Assembly (NCBI GenBank): GCA_014529385.2
Contig: CM043949.1
Location: 111,083,977 to 111,147,976 of the forward strand
Reading direction: 5' to 3'
From: Adiantum capillus-veneris
Lineage: Eukaryota; Streptophyta; Polypodiopsida; Polypodiales; Pteridaceae
Length of the DNA: 64,000 nucleotides
Shown: piece after piece, positions 34,456 to 47,640 of the stretch
Position numbering within the stretch: the stretch's first letter is position 1
How the letters are laid out: each line of letters starts with the position of its first letter
Position numbers and translations under genes: made by a program
The notes under the pieces: generated by a model
Databases searched by the model: none
Told to the model about the DNA's origin: nothing
Seen by the model: only the letters and a program-made list of their open reading frames with translations

Positions 34456-35274
34456 ACACTAACAGAAATGGAATGCTTGGATACAAAGTGTGTTGCCACT
34501 AGGACTTCTTTTATAGGAGTAGGGGGAGAGCATCTAATTGCCATAAGTGATGATGTGGATGTAGCCTTCCAAAGTAGAGGGGGTTTGCTTTAGTTGGTGG
34601 TGCCAATGTGTCACACATCGCAACACAAACAACATCGAAAACAAGAGAGCTCAACAAAATGATTTTGATTCATATATACATTTTATTAAAAAATCATGAT
34701 TTGCCAAAAAGGTGATTTTATTTATACAAGTCATCTATCACATGATCTCTTTACATCGAGTCTGTAAAATACCCAAGGGATTCACTAGTAGTACTTGGAA
34801 GGTGTCACTTGTGTGCACCGAAATTTCTTTTTTGACCCCTACATATGGAACCTACTTTGTAAAATATTTCTTTTTTGCCTTATAAAACACCCCTATTGTA
34901 CACTCACATGATACCGTACGATAACCCTTAGTCAATACCTCATGGTGAAATACTGGGGTCTGCTATATAAGATCAAGAAATACAATACATGATGATCCTT
35001 AAAAACCGAGAGATACACACATAGGTCTAATTCTACCACTTAAAACGAGTCTAGCTGTGATGTGATCATAAACCGAATAGGTATGAGAAACATATTTTCC
35101 TTCAACTGTGATAGTTATAAAAACTCTTTTGGTACAAATAAAGACGTAGACCTCAATGACTTTTAGTTCTTTAGTCCAAGGAAGCTTCTTCAAGTTATTA
35201 GCCATGCATCCTTGAATCACTGCCCAGCCATAGATCCCCTCATTTCACCACATCAGTTATAGTCGAGGCTCTGA

Positions 35275-35333
<59 letters not shown>

Positions 35334-35555
35334 ACTCCCTCCCTCTCTTGTAAAGAACCACCTTCTTGAGGACCAGTGTCCGGGAAAAATGTGTCCCAGC
35401 TTAATATTGTGCCATTTTCAATTTCAAAAATGCCGGCTAAGGGCAAGGGTAAAAGGAGAAATTCCGCCTTAAAATAGAGAAAACTAGTGTAAAGACCCAA
35501 AAACATGCAAGAATACATTGAGAAGAGATGTTTTGAAAATTGTTAATATGACGTA

Positions 35556-35559
<4 letters not shown>

Positions 35560-35644
<85 letters not shown>

Positions 35645-35658
35645 ACGCGCGCGCGCGC
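35560..35658. repeat. Expanded (TC)n-(CG)n compound repeat
   Basis: TC tract of about 72 bases followed by about 26 bases of alternating purine-pyrimidine CG/CA; the other copies have 23 and about 11 bases. Confidence 0.92.
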
Positions 35659-35759
35659 CAAAGTCGCGCTCGCAATTCTAGTTTCTTAATTAATGAGGCG
35701 TGTTCGTTCACGCTCATGATTTATGATTCACAATCGCATCGAGATGGCTATAATTCAGA

Positions 35760-35761
<2 letters not shown>

Positions 35762-35837
<76 letters not shown>
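35762..35837. repeat. (GA)n microsatellite
   Basis: About 76 bases of GA against about 20 in the matching place at 10711-10730, marking an expansion specific to copy 2. Confidence 0.92.
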
Positions 35838-35856
35838 TGTGTGTGTGTGTGTTATT

Positions 35857-35879
35857 GACGTAGACCTCAATGAATTTTA
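35857..35879. repeat. 23-bp relocated fragment flanking the CACTA chimera
   Basis: Matches 35143-35165 with 22 of 23 bases (GACGTAGACCTCAATGA core). It lies directly before the CACTA end at 35880 and replaces the sequence expected from copies 1 and 3. Confidence 0.8.
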
Positions 35880-37940
35880 CACTACAAGAGGTTGTGTGCT
35901 CTTGTGACGCTGTTAGCGACGGAAATACATTGGGTTTTTATAACCCCCGGCGTCGCTAAAACCGTCGCTACGAGCGTCGCTACGAGAGCGTCGCTATAGG
36001 CGTCGCTATATGCGTCGCTATCAGCGTCGCATATAGCGACGCCTATAGCGACGCTCTCACAGAAGACTATAGCGACGCTCATAGCGACGCTACAGAGCCA
36101 TAAATAGCGATGCTTATAGCGACGCCCGAGAGAATGTTTTTTTGGTGGCAGGGCATTGAATGCCCTGCCACCCATCAACCATATTGTACTTGATTCACTT
36201 TTTAAAAAAAGTGCAAAGGTAGATAAGAGACCCAAAATAGTCACCCACAAGACGCATTGTTTGCAAAATTGACAATTGTACACATCATAGGCAAAATGAA
36301 TTAATTGGCAGATGTAATAATGACAATTGTACAACATCATAGGCATAAAGAATTGATTGGCAAAAGGAACTGCGGTGACAAATGTAATAATATACATGGT
36401 TCAAAAAGACGTATAAAATCCGTCTCATGATACATAAGCTATGAGAAACCCTAAACTAATGCTATCTAGCTACGGCTAAACTGACGTCGTCTAGTCAGAC
36501 GTCTCATCGCGTCCAAGCGGCGTATCTGTCGGATTCTGCCAAAAAAGACAATAAGACAGTTTTCAGTAAATATAAACATATAAAGACATTTATAAAACAA
36601 TACAAAAAATAAAAAAGAGTAAACCCTAATACTAACCATGCCGCCGCGAGAACTGAGAATGTCCATCAGGGAGTTTAAGCCCTTCCTGCCTGCGTACTCG
36701 CGCTCGTACGGTGTGGGATCACGTCCTGTCATCGACCACTGTCAAAACATACAAAGATTTCATTATGTTAGAACTAAAAAACTCATAAACCCTAAACTAT
36801 CGAACATGCATAAAGAGCAATGTGAAAAGACTTACAAAATCGGCCTCAAATGATGCCCATCCACCGCTCCCCAAGTGGTGCGAGCTCCCTGCCTCTACTC
36901 GCGCTCTGGCTGCATCCTTTTTTTGCTTCCACTTGTCGGGATTCTCGCGCGCTGCTTTCTTCGCATTCTTCCAATCTTCTTTGGCCAGCCAATCTGGCCT
37001 ATTCCACCCATTCTTGATTGCTTTTTGCACTTCGGAACGCTTGTGTTTGCAGTATTCGCGCATTCGAATCTTCATCAGGTCTTCATTGAAGCGCTGATCC
37101 CGTGTTGGAACGGGAAACTCATCATGAAGTATGCTGATGACTCTGTTTTTTAAATCACTTGGTACTTCACTCCATTTGTTTAGTATATAGTGTCTAAACA
37201 GCTAAGAGCAAAGACCACGCATGCGCGAGATCACCTTCTTGCCGTCATCATCCATGATGATGCCGCCGCTGATGTCGACGGAGTAAGGCAAGCCCTCTGG
37301 CCGGTGACGCGTGAACCTGGGTGTCCCGGCAGGGGTCTCTAGCGGCGTGTCGATGGGGGTACGGACGTCAGGTGTCTCCACTAGCGTCTGGGCCCCAAAG
37401 CGAGGAGTGTCGAGTGGGGTGGCTCCTGGCGGAGTAGGTAGAGGTGTGTAGCTTCTAGGAACAGTCAGCCGTGCAAAACCTGGCGTAGACGGCGATGCTG
37501 TGGCTGGTGTGGGGGCGGGCAAAGAAGGGGAGGGTAAAGAGTCTCGTCGAACACGAGGCGGTGTGGAGGCATCGGTGGCGGAATCCCCACAACAACCGCC
37601 ACCGCCACCACTAGAGCGCCGGTGTCTAGACGAGTGTGACGCTCGTCTTGTCGACGCCGAAGCTTCGGAGCGCGCCGAATGCTCCGAAAGAGAGGGAGAT
37701 GCGGATGGTGTAGGAACGCGCGATGATGCGCCAGAGCGATGACGCTCCACGTACCACTGTCTCTGTTGCGGTGACAAAGAAGAAAGAAACTCCTCATCAT
37801 CCATACCTACATTAAACACACGAATATTTAAACTTAATATTGAATGAATAGAGTAGACAATGACGCAAAGACCATTAAATACAATGACGTAATGACGCAT
37901 ATAAATACAATGACGCAATGAATCGAGTGATAGAAGAGGC
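35880..37940 (-). mobile_element. CACTA 3' half, left arm of palindromic chimera
   Basis: Begins with CACTACAAGAGG at 35880-35891 and is the reverse complement of the 3' part of the family (element A 4078-6147): TIR, subterminal array, palindrome 36144-36172, second gene and its upstream region. It ends at GAGGC (37936-37940). At diagnostic sites it follows element C and not A, for example NGWNRPDWLAKEDW where A has NRWNRPDWLAKEVW. The flank at 35877-35879 is TTA; the far side of the chimera has CAA, so the two halves did not insert as one unit. Confidence 0.88.
36491..37804 (-). pseudogene. CACTA second gene, nonsense copy
   Basis: Copy of the Transposase_24-like gene with start ATG at 37802-37804. 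The first exon is stopped after 200 codons by TAG at 37202-37204, where element A has CAG (Gln). The remaining exons, splice sites and final stop are present. The intron near 36810 has 4 extra bases. The residues that remain place it with the element C lineage. Confidence 0.85.
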
Positions 37941-38986
37941 TCTTTACCCTCCCCTTCTTTGCCCGCCCCCACACCAGCCACAGCATCACCATCTACGCCA
38001 GGTTTTGCACGGTTGACTGTTCCTAGAAGCTACACACCTCTACCTACTCCGCCAGGAGCCACCCCACTCGACACTCCTCGCTTCGGGGCCCAGACGCCGG
38101 TGGAGACACCTGACGTCCGTACCCCCATCGACACACCGCTAGAGACCCCTGCCGGGACACCCAGGTTCACGCGTCACCGGCCAGAGGGCTTGTCTTACTC
38201 CATCGACTTCAGCGGCGGCATCATCATGGATGATGATGGCAAGAAGGTGATCTTGCGCATGCGTGGTCTTTGCTCTCAGCTGTTTAGACACTACATACTA
38301 AACAAATGGAGTGAAGTACCAAGTGATTTAAAAAACAGAGTCATCAGCATACTTCATGATGAGTTTCCCGTTCCAACACGGGATCAGCGCTTCAATGAAG
38401 ACCTGATGAAGATTCGAATGCGCGAATACTGCAAACACAAGCGTTCCGAAGTGCAAAAAGCAATCAAGAATAGGTGGAATAGGCCAGATTGGTTGGCCAA
38501 AGAAGTTTGGAAGAATGCGAAGAAAGCAGCGCGCGAGAATCCCGAGAAGTGGAAGCAACAAAAGGATGCTGCTAGAGCGCGAGTAGAGGCAAGGAGCTCG
38601 CACCACTTGGGGAGCGGTGGATGGGCATCATTTGAGGCCAATTTTGTAAGTGTTTTCACATTGCTCTTTATGTTCGATAGTTTAGGGTTTATGAGTTTTT
38701 TAATTCTAACATAATGAAATCTTTGTATGTTTTGACAGTGGTCGATGACAGGACGTGATCCCACACCGTACGAGCGCGAGTACGCAGGCAGGAAGGGCTT
38801 AAACGCCCTGATGGACATTCTCAGTTCTCGCAGCGGCATGGTTAGTATTAGGGTTTACTCTTTTTTATTTTTTGTATTGTTTTATAAATGTCGTTATATG
38901 TTTATACTTACTGAAAGCTGTCTTATTGTCTTTTTTTGCAGAATCCGACAGATACGCCGCTTGGACGCGATGAGACGTCTGATTAG
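37941..38986 (+). pseudogene. CACTA second gene, 5'-truncated copy
   Basis: Holds the gene from about codon 88 onward: rest of exon 1 to 38645, exon 2 38739-38840, exon 3 38942-38986, all splice sites kept and no stop. The natural start and N-terminal region are missing because of the junction at 37940. Any translation from the ATG at 37959, if made, would lack the N-terminal region. Confidence 0.85.
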
Positions 38987-39597
38987 ACGACGTCAGTTTA
39001 GCCGTAGCTAGATAGCATTAGTTTAGGGTTTCTCATAGCTTATGTATCATGAGACGGATTTTATACGTCTTTTTGAACCATGTATATTATTACATTTGTC
39101 ACCGCAGTTCCTTTTGCCAATCAATTCTTTATGCCTATGATGTTGTACAATTGTCATTATTACATTTGCCAATCAATTCATTTTGCCTATGATGTGTACA
39201 ATTGTCAATTTTGCAAACAATGCGTCTTGTGGGTGACTATTTTGGGTCTATTATCTACCCTTGCACTTTTTTTAAAAAGTGAATCAAGTACAATATGGTT
39301 GATGGGTGGCAGGGCATTCAATGCCCTGCCACCAAAAAAAAATTCTCTCGGGCGTCGCTATAACCGTCGCTATTTATGGCTCTGTAGCGTCGCTATGAGC
39401 GTCGCTATAGTCTGCAGTGTAAACGTCGCTATGAGCGTCTCTATATAGCGACGCTTATAGAGATGCATATAGCGACGCTTATAGCGACGCATATAGCGAC
39501 GCTCTCATAGCGACGGTTTTAGCGACGCGGGGGTTATAAAAACCCAGTGTATTTCTGTCGCTAACAGCGTCACAAGAGCACACAACCTCTTGTAGTG
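37941..39597 (+). mobile_element. CACTA 3' half, right arm of palindromic chimera
   Basis: Collinear with element A from 4478 to 6147, ending in the 3' TIR 39586-39597 and followed by the same CAA flank and host sequence as element A. It follows A at diagnostic residues (NRWNRPDWLAKEVW). It is therefore a duplicated piece of A's own insertion and not a new one. Palindrome at 39305-39333. The subterminal array is 13 bases shorter than in A. Confidence 0.9.
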
Positions 39598-42500
39598 CAA
39601 ATACTTAGTTTTGGTCATTGTAGTAACTTAGACTATACATGTATAGTCCATGTAGTGGATCATTTGAGATTTTCTATAGCTCTTTCATGTCCAGTCATTA
39701 ACACTTGCTCGAAGCAAGTAGGGTTTCTCTCTATTGAACATGCATGCACATCTTGTGACATGCATCTAAAATCAGATTGAGGTAGTCATGGAGGAGTTGA
39801 TGCCAATGATCGAGTGAGTTCTCTACCAAGTTTTGCATCATTTAGTTTCTTTTGTGAAGGTCATGCTTTCAATTTGCTGAGAACTGCTATCATTTAGCCT
39901 TTTGGGGGACCAGTGAGATAGGTCGTAGTGCTACGAACATTAAAGACTAGATGAACCAAAGTTGGACTTGGCTATCAATCATAGCACAAGCCTAGAGTAG
40001 ACTAGAGAAAGATTTCAGCAGGTAGCAAGCAATGTGTTGGAGATGCTTGGTCTCATAGATCCCATTCTTTTGGTGAGTTGCAAGTTACGATAAGTACAAT
40101 GGGATCATATTTGCATTGAAAAGTCCAATGCCCATGCAATTGTTTAGTTGTTGATACAACTCCCCGGGGGATCACTATGTACAAATTTTATATATCACGT
40201 GCGTTCAAGGAATACTTTTAAACCCCTTATATTTGAATTTTTGACATATAAAATGCACCCTTTTTCTATTCAATATGTAAAAAAAAATTCCCAATTCCAT
40301 TTTATGGTACCCTTCTGTATGTGAAAATGTGAGAAAAAATAAAATTTAATACCCCCTTCTATTGCATACACATGATAGGCTCATAGCCCCCCCCCCCCCC
40401 CCCCCCCCCGCCCCCCTCGAGTGATACAACATACATTGACTAGCTGTAGCAAAGCTGATTTCTCTCGAGTCAAGAACATGTTGCTCTGTGTATTTATTGA
40501 AGAGGCAAAACGAGACGACTGTGCATGTCTAATTGTTGAGCATTTACATCACCTTGTTTTGTTGGTTTTGCCTTTTGCAGGAATTTCCACATAAGCCACT
40601 CCTTGAAAGTGTTTCACATGTGTACAAAATCTTCTATGGGAATAAATAGCTACTAATAAGTAAGAAAGGGTCTTCCTACCTCATGATGACCTAGGGAAAG
40701 GAAAGAGGACTCACATGATCATGACAATTCTGTGACCGTGTAAAGTGTCAGCGTATTACATTGTCCACAAAGGACTCATATTCTTGTAGACTCCACATTT
40801 CGCATTGTTTGTTCAAACAACCATCTGGAAGGTCTTGTAAGCATTTTAGTGCATAGAAAAAGGCCTATTTGAAGGTGGCAATCAAGAAAGACAAGCGAAA
40901 CGTAAGCTTATCTAAAAATGTGACCCTTCATTTTTACATGTGCAGGCTCTCTATTGTATATTGAGTCAGAGTTTGAGTTGGATTCACATCCCCTATTGGA
41001 AGGTTTTGTTTCAATTGCATTGCTTGTGGGAGTTGCTTTAGGTCCAGCGTAGCTTTTAAGGTCTGTCGTAAGGCTAGCTCTCTCAAGTTGCATTCATAGT
41101 GAGTCATCTGGGGATTGCGATGTTTAGCTTCATAACACTCATTTGTTCAATAGAATTCAAGGGTTTTTTTGGGATTACTTGCTTAACACTTTGATTCAAT
41201 TTTGTTGTGTTGTATTGGCTCATAAGGTTCTTGTTTGAGGGTCATAATTGGCCCATTGTATATTATCCACATAATTAAATACATGGCTCGCAATTTGAGG
41301 ATCATGATTGGCCCATTGTATATTATCCACATAATTAAATAGATGGCTGCCCAAAGTGAAAACGCACCATTTTTACATGTGTTAGTGTTTTGCTTTACAT
41401 TAAGTGTTTGCTTTGGAAGGATTTGTTGCAGTTGTATCGCTTATGGGAGCTGCTTTAAGTATCACCTTTGCAGGGTTAGGAGTAGATTGACTTGGACATT
41501 GCAAATTGATATGCAGCTTTGTAATAGTGCATTGCTTGGGTGCGCTTTGTGTGTGATGTATTAGGTAACCTTTTTATTGTATGTATCAGGTAACGACTTC
41601 ATCACAACCACATGTTATTGATTTGAACGTGTATTTGATGAGGATATTATAAAGTAGCTCATTTATCATTGACTCTAAGTAGCACAATTTAGTACTTTTG
41701 AAGCTTATGAGTATGGCCTCGTGTCCAGTTCTAGGTTCCAGACACTAATGACCTTAGAAAATGTTTGGTAATGCAAAACATCAAAAGGTGTGCATCTATT
41801 TTTTGTGTTGTGCATGTAGCTTCTCACAAGTGGGCATTATTACTTGTGCATTGTCCATGCATTCTGTCAGGTTGGAAATGCCTATCTAATAACTGGGTTG
41901 AGAATTTTCAATGTTGTTCATGATGGGCCCGTGAAGACGTAGAAAGAGAAATCAAGAACTCCTTATTTTTCATTCAACAACATAATAGGCTTAGTATGTA
42001 CTGTAAGATAGGAGGGATTTTGGAAATACTTAAAAGCATGTATGTAGGGGTTTATTTAAGTTATATAATATCCATATATATCGTTAGGTCAATATGCATG
42101 GTTCCGTATATAGGGGAGTTTTGTCTTGAGGGTTGCATATTGGTAACGTCTCCTCATAGGTAATAGTGAATCCCTCGGGGTACAAGGTGGCTTGTGCTAT
42201 AGTTCTAAGGCGAGGCTTGATCATCAATTTTCAGACATTCAACTTGTAGCATATGCGGGTAGCTGACCAAGGTGAGAAGATGGGTTGAAAATTCAAGATT
42301 TCCTCGGCTATGACTATGGGAAATGGTGAGGAATGAGCTACAACAAGTGAGCACTAGACTAAGTTGCAATGAAAATCAGTGATTATGAGAGTTTGGATGT
42401 AGGCTTGCGCTAGAAAGAGGTAGATACACGATTGACTTTTGTCACCCTTATTTGGGTAATGACCAATTCTAGAGTCCAATGTTGACCTTTGAAATAGAGT

Positions 42501-42878
42501 CTGCCTTAAATGAAGTTTTAGCTTAACCACACTCACTTATCTAAAGTTGTCTAAGACTCCAAAGATCTACTCCTATTTTGTGCCAAGGATGATAATAAGG
42601 ATCTCTATTCCAAGTTCATCATGGGTGGTGGCACATGTGCATATCCCATTCATGTCCTTGAGATAAAGATAATTCAATCTACTTAAATATGCAAGGGAGA
42701 TTGAATTAATAAAATTCTAATGCAAGGGATAAAATGCAATCAATTAATCTATTAGTGATGATTAAATAGAGGGACTAATAGTCCTAGGTATGTAACCACC
42801 GGCCCTAATACCACATGAAAGGGATTGGTTATGGTGGAAACGAGAGTGAATCAGTCATGGTGTGGTTAATGTGGTAAT

Positions 42879-42924
<46 letters not shown>

Positions 42925-43743
42925 ACACTAATAGAAATGGAATGCTTGGATACAAAGTGTGTTGCCACTAGGACTTCTTTTATAGGAGTAGGGGGAGAGC
43001 ATCTAATTGCCATAAGTGATGATGTGGATGTAGCCTTCCAAAGTAGAGGGGGTTTGCTTTAGTTGGTGGTGCCAATGTGTCACACATCGCAACACAAACA
43101 ACATCGAAAACAAGAGAGCTCAACAAAATGATTTTGATTCATATATACATTTTATTAAAAAATCATGATTTGCCAAAAAGGTGATTTTATTTATACAAGT
43201 CATCTATCACATGATCTCTTTACATCGAGTCTGTAAAATACCCAAGGGATTCACTAGTAGTACTTGGAAGGTGTCACTTGTGTGCACCGAAATTTCTTTT
43301 TTGACCCCTACATATGGAACCTACTTTGTAAAATATTTCTTTTTTGCCTTATAAAACACCCCTATTGTACACTCACATGATACCGTACGATAACCCTTAG
43401 TCAATACCTCATGGTGAAATACTGGGGTCTGCTATATAAGATCAAGAAATACAATACATGATGATCCTTAAAAACCGAGAGATACACACATAGGTCTAAT
43501 TCTACCACTTAAAACGAGTCTAGCTGTGATGTGATCATAAACCGAATAGGTATGAGAAACATATTTTCCTTCAACTGTGATAGTTATAAAAACTCTTTTG
43601 GTACAAATAAAGACGTAGACCTCAATGACTTTTAGTTCTTTAGTCCAAGGAAGCTTCTTCAAGTTATTAGCCATGCATCCTTGAATCACTGCCCAACCAT
43701 AGATCCCCTCATTTCACCACATCAGTTATAGTCGAGGCTCTGA

Positions 43744-43798
<55 letters not shown>

Positions 43799-44024
43799 AC
43801 TCCCTCCCTCTCTTGTAAAGAACCACCTTCTTGAGGACCAGTGTCCGGGAAAAATGTGTCCCAGCTTAATATTGTGCCATTTTCAATTTCAAAAATGCCG
43901 GCTAAGGGCAAGGGGAAAAGGAGAAATTCCGCCTTAAAATAGAGAAAACTAGTGTAAAGACCCAAAAACATGCAAGAATACATTGAGAAGAGATGTTTTG
44001 AAAATTGTTAATATGACGTAAGGT

Positions 44025-44057
<33 letters not shown>

Positions 44058-46035
44058 CAAAGTCGCGCTCGCAATTCTAGTTTCTTAATTAATGAGGCGT
44101 GTTCGTTCACGCTCATGATTTATGATTCACGATCGCATCGAGATGCCTATAATTCAGAGCAGAGAGAGAGAGAGAGAGAGACTGTGTGTGTGTGAGAGAG
44201 AGAAAGAGAGAGACATGGGCTTGGGCAGCAAGGCGGCAAAGGTGGCGGCAGCAGCAGCCGTAGGGGTGGCTGCGATGCCGCTACTGGTGCCAGCAGCGGT
44301 GTGAATAGCGGGATCTGGAGCAGGTGGGATCGCGGCGGGCTCCTGGGCCGCGGGATTGATGAGCACCTATGGGGGTATGGTGCCAGCAGGCAGCCTGTGT
44401 GCCGTGCTGCAGAGCGTGGCTGCCTCCGTCTTCATGGGGGCTTCAGGTGACCATGATGATTGTGGTGCAGCTCCTGTAGACGATGATGAAAATGGCGCAG
44501 GTTCGGGCACTGAAAATCAGGTGGAGCTTGATAGTACTCCTGCTAGCGAGGTTGAAGAGCTGCTCTCATGAGTAATTGTTTTGCTCCTTTGCTCTTCCTC
44601 GAGATCCATGTGAAACATTGTGCCCTATGTTAGATAGTCTCGTGGGGAGGTTCCTTCATAGACAACATCAGAATAACTAATTCTAAAGGCATGTCCTTTA
44701 AACAACACGTTTGATCTATGGTTTTCCTTGCTTAATTTCTCATCTTTCCTTGCTTATGCTCATGCTATTTTTACCATTACTGTTCAGTCACTTATGACGT
44801 TTGAGATTTTATCTCTCCAATTGATCAATGTTAATGTGCTGATAAAGGTTTGAAAGACCACAACATGGTTGCATAAAGTCCCTAGACTAATCCCACTGAT
44901 TTTGCACCCGATAGGAGCCTAATGAGAAGGACAATAACTAAAGATTGCACCTAGTTTATGTGTGCTCCTAGCTTGCGTCGATGCTATAGAATGTGCATTT
45001 GTTGTAGCAAAAGAGGAGACTAAACACAAAGAGAGAGATAGATTGTCATCTCGCAAAGCTCTCAGCTTGGGTCATTAGTAGAATGGTAAGCACATGCACA
45101 TGGAAATGATCCATCTCTCTCTCACAAGCACACAGCTTGCAAGAGCAAGACAATGCATTAGCACGTAAACAAAGCTTGCAAGCTCTTGTTGAAAGAGCTT
45201 GAACTATGTTAACAACTTTGATCAACGTTGATTCATGTCTTTGGCCCCTACGTAGCTATTTGTTGCACACGATCCATCGTAGACTGACTCAATGTGATGC
45301 ACTCCAATGCTTAGTTGACTAACTTCCATGGACCAATATCTTTTGTCAAAGATTTTCGTAAAGATTATGGCCTCACAGTAGCAAGTTCCAAAATTTTGTT
45401 TGTTTTTTGCATCAAAAAGTGGTTGTGCCATTGTGTATTTCGTAGTCCCTCTAGGAAACAAAAGATAAGCCGCTCTTAGCAAGGCATCTCCTCGGCTAGC
45501 AACTCAAAATGTACTTGAATTAAAGGATGCCTTTTATGCAGGATTTTATACTCTTGCCTAAAGTATAGGATTTGCAGAAGAGAATTGTGTGCTAGTCTCA
45601 TATTTATGAGATTCTTCCATGAATGTTTTGGCTATGGTCTCAAAAGCCCGTAGCATAGCTATTAAAAGACATTAGAATTGTGTCAAAACTTGGTCCTTTA
45701 ATGTTAAATTCAAATTCTTACACCATAGTGTGAACATCAATAACTTGTTAAACAAACTAGATATACCAAAATTTGGCTACATGATCAAAGATGTCTATTG
45801 TGAATTCAAACTTTTTGCACAACTTAGCTAGCTTATATTGCCACATTGCCTCATGTTTGGAGTCATATGTCTTACCTCCACAATTGTCATATATACTTAT
45901 CTATGGATCGATGGTAAATTTATGGCTTAGTGGGCCCATGATTTTCTTGATGGCCATTGTTTTTCTCTCTAGGAGGAATCCCTAGAGAGGCACTTAACTA
46001 CTCTTTTTCCAGCCTTGTTTACTAGGTGCTAGCAT
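39598..46035 (+). repeat. Segmental duplication, copy 3, left part
   Basis: Matches 6148-12617 of copy 1 and continues at 62293 after the gypsy insertion. Contains the IFI-like pseudogene and the same microsatellites (42885-42921, 43745-43797, 44024-44057) and poly-C tract (40387-40409). No other gene supported. Confidence 0.93.
44215..44571 (+). pseudogene. IFI6/IFI27-like gene, second copy
   Basis: Same length, same start and same TGA (44302-44304) as the copy at 10765-11121. The only difference noticed is a silent change (GGT to GGC) in the acidic tail. The shared stop shows the gene was already broken, or already read this way, before the duplication. Confidence 0.62.
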
Positions 46036-47627
46036 TGTCATAATAATCAATATCTAATTCTCCTAAATGATTTTCTCATATTAAACTGATCATTTAATGT
46101 GGGGAGGTACCAGGGGAGAAAAAGCTTGAATATTGGTTAAGTTGGCAGACCGGCCATAGTAGGGATCCAAAGGAGGGAAAATAGGGATCCAAAGGGGGGG
46201 CCATCTGCAAAAGAGCAATGTGCAACAATGGGCTAAAAAGACCCTAAGGTTCAGCCCATTAAGACTTCCAAAATGCTAAGGTTCCAAAATTCAAAGGTTG
46301 TGTCCAAAGGTCAACCCTAGGGAAAATTGGATGCTTTGTGTGTGCCCTAAAAGTCTTTGCGTATCTTTACATGGGAGGGGGCGAGCCCTAAAGGTAGGGG
46401 ATGAGAGAGAAAGCCATACACACACACACAGGCTCCCTTTACACAAAGGGAATGAGGGACACATGTCAGCTCCCTAGGCCAGATGCCCACAAGGTGTGTC
46501 CAATTCCTATTGGAAGACCTTTGAAGTGGACCAATGAGAATTAAGCTAGAGTAAATGTAGTTTAATTAATTTAAAAACATTTAATAAAAGAAACGAATGA
46601 GAATTAAGTCTCTTAGAAGGCTATTGGGCAGTCTCCCAAAGGGTCCAATGAGCATTCAGAAGCCCCATGGCTTGCCTAATTCCTATTGGCCAGGAGGCAT
46701 AGGGGTCCAATGAGATTTTAGTTTAATTATTTAATTACCTAAAGCTCTCACAAAAGGGGAAAGGGGGAAACATGTCAAAAGGCTATCACTTATGCTGCTT
46801 AATATCTATTGGCTTGACTTGGGGAGGTTCAATGAGGCAAAAGCCAGACCAAATTAGCAGCTAGGGCTCGCCCAAGAGAGAGAGAGGGGACTGATTTTTG
46901 CTTGGCATTGGCACACACACACATTCACACTTGACCATGTGTGAAGAAAAAATACTCTATCTCCTCCCAAGCTTTAATGGAGAGCTCATCACCTACTCCA
47001 AGCTTGTGAGATAGAAGCCTACATCAACACTCTCTTGGCATGTGGATGCAAATCCAACCAAGAGCCAAGTTTCAATGCATGCTCATCTTCTCTACCAAGC
47101 TAATTACTAAGCTAAGCTATGCTAATATGAGTGATTATGTGAGGAGATGTACATTTTTCTCGTAAGATACTCCTTCTTCCTCTCAATCTACTCTCATACC
47201 CTGCTAGCTCTCACCATCTTCGAAGGTGTGTGAGGTCTTGGGTCTGAGAACGGGGATAATTCAAGTTGTGTTTGATTAAGTGTTTTGCTTGGTGCATGAA
47301 GCTTCCATCTTCATTGCACTAGCTAGTCTTGAAGGAACACAAAGAATTGTATTGTACAATGTCTCTCTTGATGGGAGAAACCATAATACAAAGCCTTTTG
47401 GAGGGGGGACCGGCTCCATGCAAATCCGGTGCTCAACTGTTGTCAATAGCTTAATTTCTCTCTTTTGAAAATATTGTCGATGCTATCTAACTAGGTGTTA
47501 TGCTTTTTGTTGCTCTCTCCACCCAAGCACTCTTCTAATTCTTGTTAGGAATCTATTCTAATGAAATGCCCACTATGTTCATGATAATTTCCGCTACATA
47601 TAAGTTATTAGGCCATTAAATGTTACA
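46036..47627 (+). repeat. 5' LTR of gypsy element
   Basis: 1,592 bases from TGTCATAATA to AAATGTTACA. Carries the inverted CCAAT modules at 46509-46833. Differs from the 3' LTR by scattered substitutions and small indels, so the insertion is not very recent. Confidence 0.95.
46509..46833. promoter_or_regulatory. Inverted CCAAT modules in 5' LTR
   Basis: Same four ATTGG-spacer-CCAAT modules as in the solo LTR. The first is 46509-46535 with a 17-base spacer. The fourth starts at 46808 and has TCAAT on its right side. Confidence 0.65.
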
Positions 47628-47628
47628 T

Positions 47629-47640
47629 TGGTATCAGAGC
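47629..47640 (+). other. Primer-binding site, initiator tRNA-Met
   Basis: TGGTATCAGAGC, the usual plant tRNA-iMet primer site, one base after the 5' LTR. First-strand synthesis of the retroelement starts here. Confidence 0.95.

Larger units (their letters stand above)
31152..35850 (+). repeat. Segmental duplication, copy 2 (truncated, unfilled site)
   Basis: Aligns base for base with 6148-10747 and 39598-44197. Its left border continues into unique sequence (CTCA|CAA|ATACTTAG) with one CAA and no transposon, so this is the empty target site of CACTA A. Its right end stops inside the (GA)n/(GT)n tract upstream of the IFI-like gene, which is therefore missing. Contains the same short tandem repeats and microsatellites as the other copies and no gene I can support. 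Confidence 0.92.

Noticed and set aside
37202..37981. A 259-codon minus-strand ORF crossing 37940
   Set aside because: It crosses the palindromic junction by chance; upstream of 37940 it reads the antisense of the right arm. The real gene start is at 37804.
35880..39597. A mobile palindromic transposon that inserted as a unit
   Set aside because: The flanking triplets differ (TTA, CAA), and the right arm shares its flank with element A, so it arose by rearrangement in place.
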